Program-made: the position numbers and the translations under genes | Shown here: positions 1 to 10,617 of the stretch, piece by piece | Position numbering within the stretch: the first letter of the stretch is position 1 | Layout of the letters: every line of letters begins with the position of its first letter | Assembly (NCBI GenBank): GCA_029641185.1 | Contig: JAPWGK010000001.1 | Coordinates: 3,856,501 to 3,920,500, forward strand | Length of the DNA stretch: 64,000 nucleotides | Direction of reading: 5' to 3' | Origin: Pseudofabraea citricarpa | Lineage: Eukaryota > Ascomycota > Leotiomycetes > Helotiales > Dermateaceae | Notes under the pieces: model-generated | The model's input: the letters and a program-made list of their open reading frames with translations, nothing else | What the model was told of the DNA's origin: nothing | The model's database searches: none

Positions 1-359
1 CCAGCCAAGCCCAGCCAAGCCAAAACCAAGTCAAGCGTCGACAGGACGGGACACGAAGCCGTTCCAAGACGCAGCCGTCAACAACGAGTCAACAACCTCT
101 CTACTGAAACCCCCCTGTGCCGTTCTTCGTTCTAGCTTCCCTAGCTTCTCTAGCTCTCTAGCTCCTCTTCTGTTGCCGGCTTGTGGCTTGTGGCTTGTCG
201 ACCGTCGCGTCGCTTAATTTCCTCAGGCTAAGCAAGGCCTTCGCTTATTCTCGTTCTCTCAAGAGCTACCTGTGACCGAGGGTGGGTAGGTAGGCAAGAG
301 CTCTTGTCTCTTGTCTCTTGACTGAAAGACCCTGACAGACGCTCTTCCGCTTCGCTAGT
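1..359. other. CT-rich sequence without a gene
   Basis: No convincing coding frame. The first 35 bases are short direct repeats of an AGCCAAGCC-like unit. The rest is rich in CT runs such as TAGCTTCTCTAGCTC. It grades into the minisatellite that follows and may be its most degenerate flank. Confidence 0.4.
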
Positions 360-1262
360 TGCCTTTGGACAAGTCGCTGCACACGGACCTCTGCTTTATT
401 ATCGATTGATTGCTCGTTGCTGGAGAAGTCGCTGGTTATGGTCCTGGACCTCGCTTAGTGCTTTAGAGAAGTCGCTGGCCACGAACCTCGATACCGCTCA
501 ATTGTTGCTGGGGGGTTTTTTTTAGAGAGAAGTTGCTACACACGGACCTCTGCTTCATTATCGGTTAATTGTTTGTCGCTGGAGAAGTCGCTGGCCGTGG
601 ACCTCGACACCGTTCAGCTGTTATTGGTTATTTTTGGGAGAAGTTGCTGCACACGGACCACTGCTTTGTCGTCAATTGTTTTTGCTTAGAGAAATAGCTG
701 GCCATAGACCTCCACAACGATTGTTTAAAGAAGTAGCCAGCCATGAACCTCGTCATCGCTAATTGTTTCAGAGAAGTAGCTGGCTACCGACCTCTGCAAC
801 AATTGCTTTTAGAGAAGTTGCTGCCAGCTTTTGGCTTGTGACAGACCTCCACAACCATTGCTTTTACAGAAGTAGCTGGCTACCGACCTCTACAACAATT
901 GCTTTTAGAGAAGTTGCTGCCAGCTTTTGGCTTGTGACAGACCTCCACAACCACTGCTTTCACAGAAGTAGCTGGCCACCGACCTCTGTAACAATTGCTT
1001 TTAGAGAAGTTGCTGCCAGCTTTTGGCTTGTGACAGACCTCCACAACCACTGCTTTCACAGAAGTAGCTGGCCACCGACCTCTGTAACAATAGCTTTTAG
1101 AGAAGTTGCTCCCAGATTTTGCTTGTGACAGACTCCACAACAGTTGCTTTAAGAGAAGTAGCTGGTGACAGAACTGCATCATCAATGGCTTTCAGAGAAG
1201 TTGCTGCCAGCTTTTGCTTGTGACAGACCTCCACAACCACTGCTGTTAGAGAAGTAGCTGAT
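360..1262. repeat. Degenerate minisatellite with 96-bp higher-order units
   Basis: The stretch is built from about 40-60-bp units that share a core like AGAAGTNGCTGGCCA followed by GACCTC. Two unit types alternate: one reads AGAAGTTGCTGC, the other AGAAGTAGCTGGC. From 805 on, a pair of units forms a clean 96-bp period with starts at 805, 901, 997 and 1093. Copies near 900-1090 differ by only a few bases, while units before 760 and after 1130 are diverged. Because 96 is a multiple of three, both strands stay open for about 100-120 codons; these frames are by-products of the repeat and not genes. Confidence 0.85.
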
Positions 1263-1444
1263 GTGTTGAGTGCCTGCTCAATGTACTTTTAGTAGGTAGG
1301 TCTTTTATAAAAGTCCCTCCTCCGCCGATTCTTTTCTCCTTTTCTCTTCTCTTCCTCGGGCCTCCTCATCTGCAGTCGGAATTCTGTGTACTTTTCTCCG
1401 TTTTTTTCTTTTCCCAAGACCGCACCCATCACCCACCTGAAACC

Positions 1445-2836
1445 ATGGCAGAACAGCAGCAGCAGCAGCAGCAACCACTGCCACCACCCAATGGCTCTGC
1501 GGGTACGTACAATTGCTTCTCTCATAACCTACACATCCTCCCATATCCTATGTATCCTCTCATAACCCATCCATCCTCCCATAACCTATGTATCCTCTCA
1601 TAACCCATCAATCCTCTCATAACCCATGCATCCTCTCATAACCCATGTATTCCAAACTGGCGATTCAGGGAAAATTGGAAAAAATTTCACACATCAGTAC
1701 ACTAATTTATATACAGATATTGAGCTGAATGACATGAATGATACGGCGGGAGAAGATTTGGCTACTGCAAGTCACGGAGGAGCTATTCGGCTCCGGGCCT
1801 CAAGGCATCGCTTAGACGGTACGACTTTCTCCTCCACTTACTATGTACCATCTTTGCTAACTCGCTTTTAGGAGAGGGAGATACTTTTCCCCGAGATACC
1901 CCGCCAGATATCGCTGGCACCGTCGGTGAGCTCGATAGAGCACCATCTCTGGAGTCCTCGGGACCCTCCGTCTACTACGAGTCCCATGCATACTTGTCCA
2001 CCTCATCGGAGGGGTCACGTGGCCAACCAATATCCCGTCCCAGGTCACGTGCCAGCCAACAAGCTCTTCCGGATCAACTTTCCTCCCATCCGTCTCGGGA
2101 GCAAACGAGATCACGTGGTAGCCAATACCCTGCAGCGGATCAACTTTCCCCCCATCCGTCTCGGGAGCAAACGAGATCACGTGGTAGCCAGCACACTCCG
2201 GTGGAGCAAACGAGATCACGTGGTAGCCAGCACACTCCGGTGGATCAACTTTCCTCCCATCCGTCTCGGGAGCAAGCAAGGCCACGTGGCAGCCAGCAAG
2301 CATCACCGGATCAACTCTCCTCCCATCCGTCTCGGGATCAACCGGGATCACGTGGTAGCCAGCGAGCACCATCGGATCAACCTTCTTCCGATCCGCCCCA
2401 GGATCCATCGGGATCACTAGGTGACCAGCAAGTACCACCGGAACAACCTTCTTCCCACCCGTCTCGAAATTCACAGAGATCACGTGACAACTCAAACGGC
2501 AATGCCGGCACCGGCCAGCTCGGCGGAGCGGAAAATCCCCCGGACACGCCAACCACCTGGAAGACCAAGGCTAAGGAAGCCTTTATTATGTACGTATTAC
2601 GTGCCCCCTTACATTACTTATTAAATAGGTATATGTTACTAATACCTAGATATAGTTATCGAGATTGGATTCTTCCGGTCCTCGGGACCGCTCTTGGGGT
2701 TTTCGGGGTCATCAATTACCCGTGGCCAGCATTCCAGGCTCCGTGTATTTGTCCGAATCAAGCAACACACACTACTACTATTTTTACCACCAGTACAATT
2801 GTGGAGAGGGGAGCATACCACACTACTATAATGTAG
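1445..2836 (+). CDS. Mosaic repeat protein with C-terminal hydrophobic segment, copy 1 (intact)
   Basis: I do not recognise this family. Exons 1445-1502, 1717-1818, 1872-2589 and 2656-2836 join in frame with GT-AG introns to give 352 aa. This start was chosen because ATGGCAGAA lies in good context (AACCATGG) and opens a polyQ/proline stretch. Order of parts: polyQ leader; an acidic exon (GELDRAP, GEDLAT); a hydrophilic region of 22-residue repeats around SRGSQ..PDQLSSHPSREQ (roughly residues 95-250); and a last exon starting YRDWILPVLGTALGVFG, then INYPW and a threonine-rich tail. The hydrophobic stretch is long enough for one membrane segment and has small residues at regular spacing. Related modules recur at 9.6 and 13.5 kb. 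It lies upstream of a membrane protein gene and a NACHT gene on the same strand. The function is unknown; a membrane-anchored partner of the NACHT protein is only an inference. Confidence 0.6.
1519..1650 (+). repeat. 19-bp tandem repeat inside intron 1
   Basis: About six to seven imperfect copies of a 19-bp unit like CCTCTCATAACCCATGCAT fill most of the first intron of the mosaic gene. Unit starts at 1594, 1613 and 1632 give the period. The intron of the related copy at 13 kb carries only one CTCTCATAACC, so the repeat expanded in this copy. Confidence 0.75.
2034..2482 (+). repeat. 66-bp coding repeat, each unit carrying CACGTG
   Basis: About six full 66-bp units and one 39-bp unit (for example GATCACG at 2109, 2175 and 2214) encode the 22-residue hydrophilic repeat of the mosaic protein. 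Nearly every unit contains TCACGTG, the E-box palindrome; the unit near 2415 has lost it (TCACTAGGTGA). Period lengths divisible by three keep the frame open. Confidence 0.8.
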
Positions 2837-3239
2837 TAGGGAGGATTTTCGGCATTACTTTTTTCCTTTTTTTCTTTCCTTTTTCTTTTCTAGAGAAAAG
2901 AAAAGAGAACTTTGTCTTTTCATACCAAATCAAATTTTCACCATGCAATAAGACCACTACTGTGCAAGCAAGAAACCATTACAGTGACTCCAACCAAAGT
3001 ATCAGATCTAATAGATTTACAGGTTATTTATTATATTGTTGAATTTGAAAAATATACTTTCTACTTGGGATTAAATAACCGGCGTCAAGAAAGCAGAACT
3101 TAGTAAGTAAGCTAACTAAACATGTTAAATTAATTAACCCACAGGCTATGTTCGAAAATAAGTAGAAAAAGGCAACTGCAGCAGCACTTCTTCCTTCAAA
3201 TACACAACTGTAGTCTTCGAAATTGACACTGGACCAGAC
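2837..3239. other. AT-rich spacer between mosaic gene and membrane protein gene
   Basis: Pyrimidine runs (TTTTTTCTTTCC) directly after the mosaic gene are also found in a similar place behind copy 3. No gene is visible. The spacer probably holds the 3' end of one gene and the promoter of the next. Confidence 0.4.
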
Positions 3240-4184
3240 ATGGACGCAAGTCCTCAATGCCTAAGCTGTTCCAGCTGCTCGCTAATTTCGATCGGATCGT
3301 TCATCCTATCCACTACTATCGCTTTCATCATTTTCATTCTTACCTCTATGATTGCCCTCGCAGTATGGAAAATGTCCTTCCAACGACACTGCTCTCCTGG
3401 CCAAGCTCAGATATCCGACGTAATAACTTCGGGCAAAGAAGAACCCACGAATGGACTAGACCAGACGAGTGAAGAAGACGAAAAAATCGATCAACCAACT
3501 CTCAATTACTCCGAAAGATTCCATGCGTTGGCCCGCGAGTTTCGCCTCCTGTCTGATCTGAACCATGAGCATTTAGAATATCTGGGATATGGCGTACTTG
3601 ATCACTTGAGAATCTGCCTATCCCGCGACCAGAACATGTACGATTTAAAGGAATGGAGCGATCCCAGAAATGTGGACTGGGATGAATGGCATAGTCCGAG
3701 AAATAAAGATAACGGTCTACTACTTCCCAAAAAAAAGATGATCTTGTATATGAACGAGGGTCTTATTGTACAGCTGGTTTTGCAGCATGCCCGAGGAAAA
3801 GATGGGGAAAGATTCCTCAGATTATATCACCAATATTTGAAAACAATACCTGAGACGAGAGGTTCATATAGCCGTCCGGTCTGGGCCACCTACACCCTTG
3901 CCATGGAGGTACTTGCTACTCCACAAATGGAGCATAGAGCAAGGACCTGGAAGACGGCTCTGCACGCTTCGATTGCTGAACACATACACAACGAATCCAA
4001 GGAGAAAGGTTCTTTGTTTGAAACGTGTCCTCAATGCCCAGCTTGTGAACCACTCATGCAAAAATTTGCCAAGATTAAACATCATCTTACAGACAAAGAT
4101 CTTGATTCTGTAAATGCTGCTAGTCGTGCTTTGAGGGAATGGGGTATTTTGAAAGAAAATGCTTGGAAAGATCGTTCACATTAA
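3240..4184 (+). CDS. Unrecognised 314-aa protein with N-terminal membrane anchor
   Basis: A single open frame starts with ATGGACGCAAGT. The first 20 residues hold a cysteine cluster (CLSCSSC), followed by a long hydrophobic stretch around residues 14-43 (SFILSTTIAFIIFILTSM) that reads as a signal anchor. Residues 45-85 are polar linker. The remainder is a soluble, aromatic- and leucine-rich domain with DLNHEHLEYLGYGVLDHL, WDEWHSPRN and a late CPQCPAC pair. I recognise no family. It lies between the mosaic gene and the NACHT gene, all on the plus strand. A 45-bp relic of its middle part occurs behind mosaic copy 3 at 13.84 kb, so it once moved or duplicated together with that family. An intact frame of this length with sensible composition supports a real gene. 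Confidence 0.65.
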   Translation: MDASPQCLSCSSCSLISIGSFILSTTIAFIIFILTSMIALAVWKMSFQRHCSPGQAQISDVITSGKEEPTNGLDQTSEEDEKIDQPTLNYSERFHALAREFRLLSDLNHEHLEYLGYGVLDHLRICLSRDQNMYDLKEWSDPRNVDWDEWHSPRNKDNGLLLPKKKMILYMNEGLIVQLVLQHARGKDGERFLRLYHQYLKTIPETRGSYSRPVWATYTLAMEVLATPQMEHRARTWKTALHASIAEHIHNESKEKGSLFETCPQCPACEPLMQKFAKIKHHLTDKDLDSVNAASRALREWGILKENAWKDRSH

Positions 4185-4683
4185 ACGCCGTGAAAAAGTT
4201 GGCTGGTTGAAATCTGCTTTACAGTAACTTAGCTAGCTACGTCTCGTTTCCAAAGAGTTTGATCATAATTAAACAAAAGTTGTTCAAAAGCATATTGTTG
4301 ATGAAAAGTGTATAATCATGACAAGGCCAGAATCTGTAATAAGGTACGAAGCGGCTAATGTTCCGGGCATTATATCCGTGGTGTGATGCGAGTGGCACAT
4401 GATCAGATTGCTGACGTGGGGTTCAGCCTCTTCGTAATTTCATTTTGGATCTCGCATCCATCCTTTCTTTGCCGTGTACCATTGCTCTGCTTGCACTGAG
4501 AGCTCGACGGAGACGCGAGGGAAGCTGTTTTGACCAAGTTTTGTTCTTGTTTTTATGGGTTTCCTAGTCACACTACCCTCATTCCTTGTAGCAATCTAGG
4601 CAACATCAATGACCACTATATACAAGATCGAGGGTCGGGGAAAATCAACCGTAACATCGTAGAGGACCAGTCAGCCCGTTACC
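4185..4683. promoter_or_regulatory. Presumed promoter region of the NACHT gene
   Basis: About 500 bp without a coding frame precede the NACHT start codon. It contains CT-rich and AT-rich parts. I see no specific operator-like element. Confidence 0.3.
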
Positions 4684-7430
4684 ATGGGAGACAGTGAGTC
4701 TATCTCACCTGAGAGACCGATAGGAAACAGCTATGAATACATCAAAGCGACCGACTCGGCACGAATGCACCTTGGGGATACTAATTATGGCGACAATGTC
4801 CAGAACAAGGTGGAAATAAACTTTTCAGGAGGCATGTAAGTAAACCTAAACATTTTCGATTATCGTCCAAGTATTATGATCGGGATTAACATCAAAGTAT
4901 CTATAGAAAGTTGGATGAGGATAATTTACGCCAAATTCTTGAGTACGAGATCCTCGACCAACTCAAATTCTACGGAATTGATGATCGATTTGAAGGGATC
5001 ATCGAAGCTCACAGGATGACATTCCAGTGGATATTTGAAAAAGAGGACCTTGGGTTTGTCCCCTGGCTTAAGGAAAGGCATGGTATATTTTGGATCACTG
5101 GCAAGGCTGGGAGTGGAAAATCTACGCTTACAAAATTCATCTACCAGGATTGGCGGACACGGAAATTGCTAAAATCAGACCATCCAAATTTACTCATAGC
5201 GGGTTTCTTCTTCCATGATCGAGGAACGAATCCTTTGCTTAAGAATCAAATTGGTCTTTATCGTGCGATACTTCACCAAATTTTAACTATCCACAAGGCA
5301 TTAATTCCTATTGTGCTATCCGATAGATGGGAAAAGTTGAGATCAAGGAAAGTCTTGAACCAAGGATCTCGGCCACACACGCTCGATGACTTGGAGTGGA
5401 AGATAAAAGAGTTGAAGCAAGCATTTAAAGCTATCGTTGAACAAAGAATGGTGAAGTTACACTTATTCTTGATCATTGATGGGCTCGATGAGTTTTCCGG
5501 GAGCCACGATGATCTCATTGCTACCCTCAACGAGCTTCTCCCAGAGCAAAACTCGACAGGGGTTCTTGTGCAACTTTGCTTGTCTAGTCGACCCCTCCTT
5601 GACTTTGAGAGGGCTTATAAGAAACAACGGCACTTGGCAGTGCAAGACTTAAGTACCCGGGATCTCGAGATTTATGTCAAGTCAAAATTCGACGAAGTCG
5701 AAGCCTTGCAAGATGTTATGGAAATGGCGCATGAACAGATGGAACAACTTGTTTCTAAGATACTCGAAAAGGCGTCTGGTGTTTTCTTATGGGTCTACCT
5801 AGTGGTCCGGTCACTGATAGAGGGCATCAAAAGTTATGATACCATGGCTGATCTCAATAGAAGACTGAACGATCTTCCAGCCGGTCTCCAACCGCTCTAT
5901 GCTCGTATGATAGAGAACATCAAACCGATATATCATGACCAAGCAGCCCGTTTATTTCGGATTGTGCAATATGCTGCTGTACCCCTTTCGCCACTCGCTT
6001 TATCTTTTATCGAAGAACCTCCGAGAATCATCACAGACGAAGCTCTACTTGAACGATACCGCAAAGGTGTTACAGAACGTGTCAAGATTACAGAAGTCCG
6101 CCTGAAAGCTCGATGCGCTGGGCTTATTGAGGTAACAAGCCACCAGAAAGAATCCATGGTTCAGTTTTTGCACCTTACAGTCAAGGAATACCTGAAGACC
6201 CCAGCTATGGAAGAATGGCTCTCGTTGAGAACGGCAACGGCAGCATTTATTCCAGATGATCGTATCACCAGCTCATGCTTGCGGCAGTTACAAATCACCA
6301 ATTCTGTGCACATGTACCATTTTACTAGGGGGCACACGGCCTCCGGGGGCGAACTGTCAATTTCGTGTCGAATGGGGTTGATATATATGATTGTCAATCA
6401 TGCCCGTCGGGCAGAACTGTCTCGTTGTGTTTCAATGCTACCCTATCTCAGCGCCCTTGATACCCTGATATCCGGACTGCGAAGTAAATTTGACGAAGAT
6501 CAAAGTTGGGTTACAAAACGCTATGCGGAATGGAAGGAGTCGGAAATATGGCAAAGCGACCTTGTGTCCTACATGGTAACCCTCGGAATGACTCGTTCGG
6601 TTACCGAGGCAATTGAGAACGGATATGAAGTTGGCAGGAAACCAGGCCGCCCACTCATATTCTATGTTCTTCCTATAGAACCCTCTAGTGCCGGTACAAA
6701 ACAGTTCGAGCGCTCGGTTCTCGACCCTGGGATGATCGAGGTTCTCTTCCAAAACGGAGGTGATCCATACGAAAAGTACGACGGTATTGAAGCTGAATAC
6801 CGGGATAGCAAGTTGAGAACACCCTGGGAAGGATTGATGTTATATCTGCAAAAATATTTGTTGAAGGATATTTCTCATATCAACTTGGATGATACCCGAG
6901 AGTACTATGACGCCTCAACTGATGCTTCTTCTCAACGTCTCCTCCTTCAATGGCTTAAGGCTGTTCAGATATTCTTAAAGTATAACGCTGACATTGGAGA
7001 CCCCAAGAATGTGATATCCAAATCAAAATCCACTCTTCAAATCTACGATGGAGTGTTCAAAGTATTGAATGACCCATTGGTAGCCGAGATTCGAGCTTTA
7101 CTCTCAACTAAAAGTTCGGATCGTGCTTTACTCAGTGGAAGGGAAGATAGAAAGTCATTAACAGGTTTTCAGGCAAAGCACGCACATTATGCAGGAGGCG
7201 ATTCTACCGAAGCTGGAAACCTATCTGTGCCACTGAGCAGAGGGCATCAGACGAGAGCTATCTCACCTTTGGGGCACTCGCCAGCTTTCAGTCCCCGACC
7301 ATCCGAGGATATGCAGGATCCCTCTGAGTATCTCATAACACAAAGAAAAGATGAAATGATATTGAATTCTCGGAGCGAAAAGAAGAGTCTCCATGCTCGG
7401 GTCAGGAAATTCTTTCACCGAGAAACCTAA
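4684..7430 (+). CDS. NACHT-domain STAND NTPase (fungal NLR-like)
   Basis: Exon 1 (4684-4835) and exon 2 (4907-7430) join in frame to 891 aa. The short first exon ends in the fungal pre-NACHT motif (SARMHLGDTNYG, about residues 26-37), which supports this start. The NACHT domain follows: P-loop GKAGSGKS near residues 116-123, Walker B LFLIIDGLDEF near 237-247 and the LCLSSRP motif near 275. The C-terminal half is helical and shows none of the usual WD40, ankyrin or TPR repeats; many fungal NACHT proteins end this way. Fungal STAND proteins act in non-self recognition and regulated cell death: ligand sensing drives nucleotide-dependent oligomerisation, which signals through an N-terminal effector domain or a neighbouring gene product. 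Here the N-terminus (about 75 residues before the NACHT lead-in) is too short for a HET, HeLo or lipase effector, so a separate partner would be needed. Confidence 0.9.
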
Positions 7431-8193
7431 TAGCAAACTTCCTTGGCTACCGATCGATGCCAAACCACTTTCAGGGCGAAACGTTCTAGATTGGAATTTC
7501 ATGGCGTTAGCATAATTCTACCATTCTAAATAGGTCAGTCGTAAAACATATGTTGTCATCGTTTCAGCTGTCGGTAAATTTCTACCTCGCTTAAATTCCA
7601 CCGCTGTTTAGAAAACCGTGGGTACTGCGAAATCACTTGAGTACCAAAAAAGTGGATGACTTCGGAGAGTCGTCCGGTTATTAACTAGTTTGGAAGCTCA
7701 CTGGTGGCTTGAAGACGAAGTATACAGTCACGTGTGTTTGTCGTTCGACTAAGTGGAGATAAAGTAGGCAAGTACCTACCTACAGGCAGGGACCAGTTTG
7801 TTTAATATCGAGAGAAAGCGCGCAAGCACAACGCTCAGCGCTTACCTGCCGAAATTATTTCGCGAAAGCGCTTCCTCTTCCCTTCTCTTCTCTTCAACTT
7901 CAAAATGCAAGAGACTCGCAACACACCACAAGTATGCTTCTCCAATCTTCATTCACCCAATCTCGACGCGAATAATGTACGCAGCAATCCTTTCTTGCAA
8001 CCTGGAGGAGATTATATGCTCCAGACCTTCCCTGCCAAACGCACACCGACTCTTTTTCGACTTCAAACCACAAGCCATTGCTTCCTCTCAGCACTCAAAA
8101 TCAAATAGCAACTCTGATTTGATCCAATGGTTCATGTAAGAAACAAATCCTCCCGAGAACAGATTCGCAGTAAAGTGACTTTATATAGGTGAC
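7431..8193. other. Spacer with one doubtful small frame
   Basis: Mostly non-coding. ATG at 7905 opens a 67-codon frame to 8108 (MQETRNTPQVCFSN...) behind a CT-rich stretch resembling the leader of mosaic copy 1. It could be the first exon of mosaic copy 2, but I could not find a splice path that proves it. Confidence 0.3.
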
Positions 8194-8541
8194 ATTTAGT
8201 TGTCTACCAGAAGATTCCGCCATGAGGTTTCAATCTACCCCTCCGACATACACTCGATTCTCTTGGCACATATCCCTAGAACTACTAGAAGAGCTTGCGA
8301 TGATGTCACGGCAAATTCATAGATAGATCAGATGGCCAAGAGTTGGCATTAGATTCTCTCCCTGCTGATTTAGTTGTCTACCAGAAGATTCCGCCATGAG
8401 GTTTCAATCTACCCCTCCGACATACACTCGATTCTCTTGGCACATATCCCTAGAACTACTAGAAGAGCTTGCGATGATGTCACGGCAAATTCATAGATAG
8501 ATCAGATGGCCAAGAGTTGGCATTAGATTCTCTCCCTGCTG
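8194..8541 (+). repeat. Perfect 174-bp tandem duplication
   Basis: Two copies (8194-8367 and 8368-8541) are identical as far as I can read. Each holds a 34-codon frame starting MRFQSTPPTYTRFSW. The period is a multiple of three. Perfect identity points to a recent event. The duplication sits at the 5' side of mosaic copy 2. Confidence 0.9.
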
Positions 8542-8557
8542 GTCCCATCACAGGACC

Positions 8558-10091
8558 TCCTTCGCACGGTAAGACCTTTCTCCATTTGTTAAGAATTGTA
8601 TGATCATTACTAATTGAGTCAGATATAAAAGAAACGGCTTCCGCCCAGCTTTCGCCGGAGCCTGAAATTCCAACGACGCCTCTGGTACGTACAATTACTT
8701 CTCTCGTGACCTATGCATTCTATGCTGGAAATTCAAGGAAAATTGGAAGAAATCTCACACATCAGTACACTAATTTATAGATAGATATCGACCTCTGTAC
8801 CGTGGATATCACAGACAGCGAAGAGCGCTGTTCAGATCTTCTTTTTGGAGGTAAGACTTTTCTCCATTTGTTAACAATAATATGATTATTACTAATTGAG
8901 TCAGACATGGGAGAGATGCCTCCCAACGATACCCTCGGTAGGTACAATCACTTCCATCAGCTACACACCATAAGCAGCTGAGCTACACACCAGGACAAGT
9001 GCCAAAATTCTCAAGATCCAACCCAGACTCGGAAATCACCCAAGAACAAACTATCAGTATACTAACGGATAAATAGATATTGCGGACGTGGGAGGGGATA
9101 CCTTGGTGAATGACGGAACTGGAGTCATTCGGCGCCGGTCTGCAAGACCCCGTCCAGATGGTACGACTTCCTCCACTTACTATGTACTATCTTTGCTAAC
9201 TTGCCTTTAGAAGAAGATCTGTTTCCCCAGGTGTCCCGCCAGATCTTGCCGGCACTGTCTATCTTGAGTTCGGTAGAACACCATTTCTCGTGTCCTCGCC
9301 GTCCATCCGCTCTCCCTCTACCATTCGTGTGCATATCTATCCACCTCATCGGAGGGCCACGTGCCCAATAAATTGCACGACCCAGGTCACAAGCTAACGA
9401 GCAAGTCAACCTTTCAACCTACCTCCGCCTCAGACTAATGCGGCGTAGAATAATAATCCCGGCCCGACTAATGGACCGCAGAATCATGGCAGCCCGGGAG
9501 ATAAACACCAAGCTTTGGTAGGAAGGCCAAATGTGCCTTTGTCTTGTGCGTATCTCCTTACCTTACTTAGTAGATATATACTAATACCTAGGTATAGTTA
9601 CAGAGATTGGATTCTTCCGGTTCTTGGATCGATTTTTGGAATTTGGGGTTACAAGTTACTCTCAGAATGTAAGACTTTCTCTCTCCTTATTTTAGCTTAG
9701 GGTATCTAGTTTATACTTAATCATAATACCTTATAGCTTAGATGAAATATCTTTGCTAATCAAGTATACTATAGGAGCTCAAGACAACTATGGCGCCTTA
9801 GTGCCAGATAGAGAGGCAGATACGATTAGGCAAGCTGAGCAAGGGAATCGGGATCGAATAGCAGCCGAAGTAGCCGGTATACATGTATTAACACAGGCCG
9901 AGAACGAAGCACGAGCTGCAGTAGCAGCAACACCAATTGTAAAATGGTTATGGTTATTATAACCACAATCACCACCACTACTACAGTCTCGGTGACGAAT
10001 ATGTTTTCTACCCGCTCAACGGAGCTAGTTTCTGGCGCTCATTCTCAATTTCAGCGAGGAGATAGTAACCACGTGCCTCCAAATAAAATTT
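8558..10091 (+). pseudogene. Mosaic repeat protein family, copy 2 (decayed, rearranged modules)
   Basis: Homology to copies 1 and 3 is clear in introns and exons. GTAAGACCTTTCTCC...GAGTCAG introns occur twice (after 8569 and after 8850), a GTACGTACAATTACTTCTCTC intron near 8694, and a GTACGACTTCCTCC intron near 9161. Exons encode DIKETASAQLS, IDIDLCTVD, DMGEMPPNDTL and DIADVGGD. The exon after 9210 matches exon 3 of copy 1 but has lost one base (CCCCAGGTGTCCC against CCCCGAGATACCCC), which shifts the frame. The hydrophobic module (YRDWILPVLGSIFGIWG) is at about 9600-9668. An alanine-rich module (YGALVPDREAD...) follows at about 9775-9960, whereas in copy 3 its relative precedes the hydrophobic module. 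Canonical splicing into that exon creates a stop. A threonine-rich stretch near 9960-10000 recalls the tail of copy 1. I infer a pseudogene. Confidence 0.55.
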
Positions 10092-10100
10092 AATACCCCC

Positions 10101-10346
10101 CTAAGGCGCTTCTAGCATGATAGAAACGGTGGCCCTCGCCAAGTTTTTACGAGAAAACGATCCTTTGAAGACCAGAAATGGACGACTGGTGATGAAGACA
10201 CGCAAGGGAAACTGGTCATCAATCTTAGCTAGAAGTTGAAAGAATTCAGTGTGATTGGCAAATTTATCGAGAGCGTCAATCACCGTGCTGTGAAGTAACG
10301 CGCTAAATTCAACGCTGGTCATTCGGGTCAAATAGGACTCCATCAT
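10101..10346 (-). pseudogene. NACHT-domain relic
   Basis: The minus strand encodes VIDALDKF, then EFFQLLAKIDDQFPLRVFITSRP. This is the Walker B to sensor part of a fungal NACHT domain of the DALDEC...LRVFITSRP type. It is a different subfamily from the complete NACHT gene at 4.7 kb, which reads IIDGLDEF...LCLSSRP. No P-loop or further domain is found in frame next to it. It lies between the 3' end of mosaic copy 2 and the fructosamine-kinase-like gene, and is a remnant of a second NLR. Confidence 0.7.
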
Positions 10347-10617
10347 CGCAGATCTTTAAGGGCTAATTGGCCACTCGTACATGCGCCTCGTCGCCCCACG
10401 GATGTTCTCGCACAGAAGCCAACCAACCACTGTGCTTAGAATTTTTATGTCAGGCATTGTGAAAAGACGTAAGTTATAACACATTTGGCCCACCACCACG
10501 GGAGTGCAGAAGCAGACTTTGCAGAGAGAGTGCCTACATACAGGCCACAACGCATTCAAGAGCATCGTTGCTGATTCCAACAGAGGATATGCTACTTTCA
10601 GTCATCAACCTAAGATC

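Noticed and set aside
763..1185. Open frames of 121 codons (plus) and 101 codons (minus)
   Set aside because: Both follow from the 96-bp repeat period, a multiple of three, and consist only of repeat translation.
360..1262. CRISPR array
   Set aside because: Spacing and unit similarity are those of a tandem minisatellite with no unique spacers; the genome is eukaryotic.
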